From: an uncultured Eubacteriales bacterium | GTDB lineage: Bacteria; Bacillota; Clostridia; Oscillospirales; CAG-272 | Assembly: GCA_900546315.1 (NCBI GenBank) | Contig: URCP01000084.1 | Coordinates: forward strand, 1 to 12,695 | DNA length: 12,695 bases | Direction: 5' to 3' | Shown here: positions 12,655-12,695 of the stretch, one piece after another | Layout of the letters: each line of letters starts with the position of its first letter | Numbering within the stretch: the stretch's first letter is position 1 | Made by a program: the position numbers and the translations under genes | Notes under the pieces: model-generated | What the model saw: the letters and a program-made list of their open reading frames with translations, nothing else | Database searches by the model: none | Told to the model about the DNA's origin: nothing

Positions 12655-12695
12655 TTATCCTTCTTCGGGATACTGGGTACACCTGCGAAAAAGCG
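12585..12695 (-). CDS. C-terminal fragment of an unrecognised protein entering from the window edge
   Basis: The first minus-strand frame is open from the edge and encodes 36 residues, RFFAGVPSIPKKDKDGMAVY then QLFIQHSSVYFAQIRQ, before TAA at 12587-12585. Its composition looks like real protein. The last six residues are encoded by a copy of the dispersed motif, so the natural C-terminus may instead lie in the -1 frame that ends at 12442. No function can be assigned from 36 residues. Confidence 0.4.
   Translation of the reverse strand, partial: RFFAGVPSIPKKDKDGMAVYQLFIQHSSVYFAQIRQ

Noticed and set aside
1..12695. CRISPR array, prophage, transposon or defence system
   Set aside because: No regularly spaced repeats, transposase, integrase, nuclease or defence-type domains are visible; the genes are ordinary chromosomal families.

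Overview
The window looks like chromosomal DNA of an endospore-forming Bacillota of the class Clostridia, possibly an Oscillospirales-type gut lineage. The spore-forming call rests on yabP and yabQ, which are sporulation genes, lying in the order known from Bacillus subtilis. The lineage call is an inference from GC-rich codon use, AT-rich intergenic DNA and gene order. Every gene I can support is on the minus strand, so transcription runs from high to low coordinates. I see no tRNA, rRNA, CRISPR array, transposase or phage gene.

In the direction of transcription the layout is as follows. (1) 12695-12442: the 3' end of an unrecognised gene whose reading frame appears broken. (2) 12284-10977: an MTA/SAH-type amidohydrolase (mtaD-like). 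(3) 10871-about 9196: a SpoVB/YabM-type MATE-fold flippase whose frame is broken near its 3' end. (4) 9281-8556: mazG. (5) A terminator-like inverted repeat and a strong SigA-type promoter open a unit with HU (8300-8025) and rqcP (7982-7734). (6) A candidate SigE promoter precedes yabP (7610-7293), which overlaps yabQ (7296-6496); divIC (6478-6197) and a yabR-like S1-domain gene (6155-5652) follow. (7) 5592-3184: a thioredoxin-reductase-like flavoprotein, then a membrane-anchored coiled-coil protein with a beta-lactamase/PBP-type serine hydrolase domain, closed by a perfect 19-bp hairpin. (8) A strong promoter drives a two-gene heterodimeric ABC exporter (3008-1215, then 1218 to beyond the window start).

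Blocks 3 to 6 match the B. subtilis order yabM-yabN(mazG)-yabO(rqcP)-yabP-yabQ-divIC-yabR, with HU inserted. They join cell-envelope assembly, nucleotide sanitation, ribosome quality control, septum formation and sporulation. The spoIIE neighbour found in Bacillus is replaced here by the flavoprotein and the serine hydrolase.

The main signal not explained by the genes is a dispersed short motif, roughly TTTTGTGYANWMTGACGAA. It recurs in both orientations at gene ends, in intergenic gaps and in variable protein linkers (about 3454, 4059, 5627, 6502, 8726, 9931, 10907-10975, 12336-12375 and 12590). The 8-mer TTTGTGCA alone occurs seven times on the two strands, against about 0.4 expected at uniform base composition. 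Both apparent frame breaks need the same -1 shift, and one coincides with a copy of this motif.
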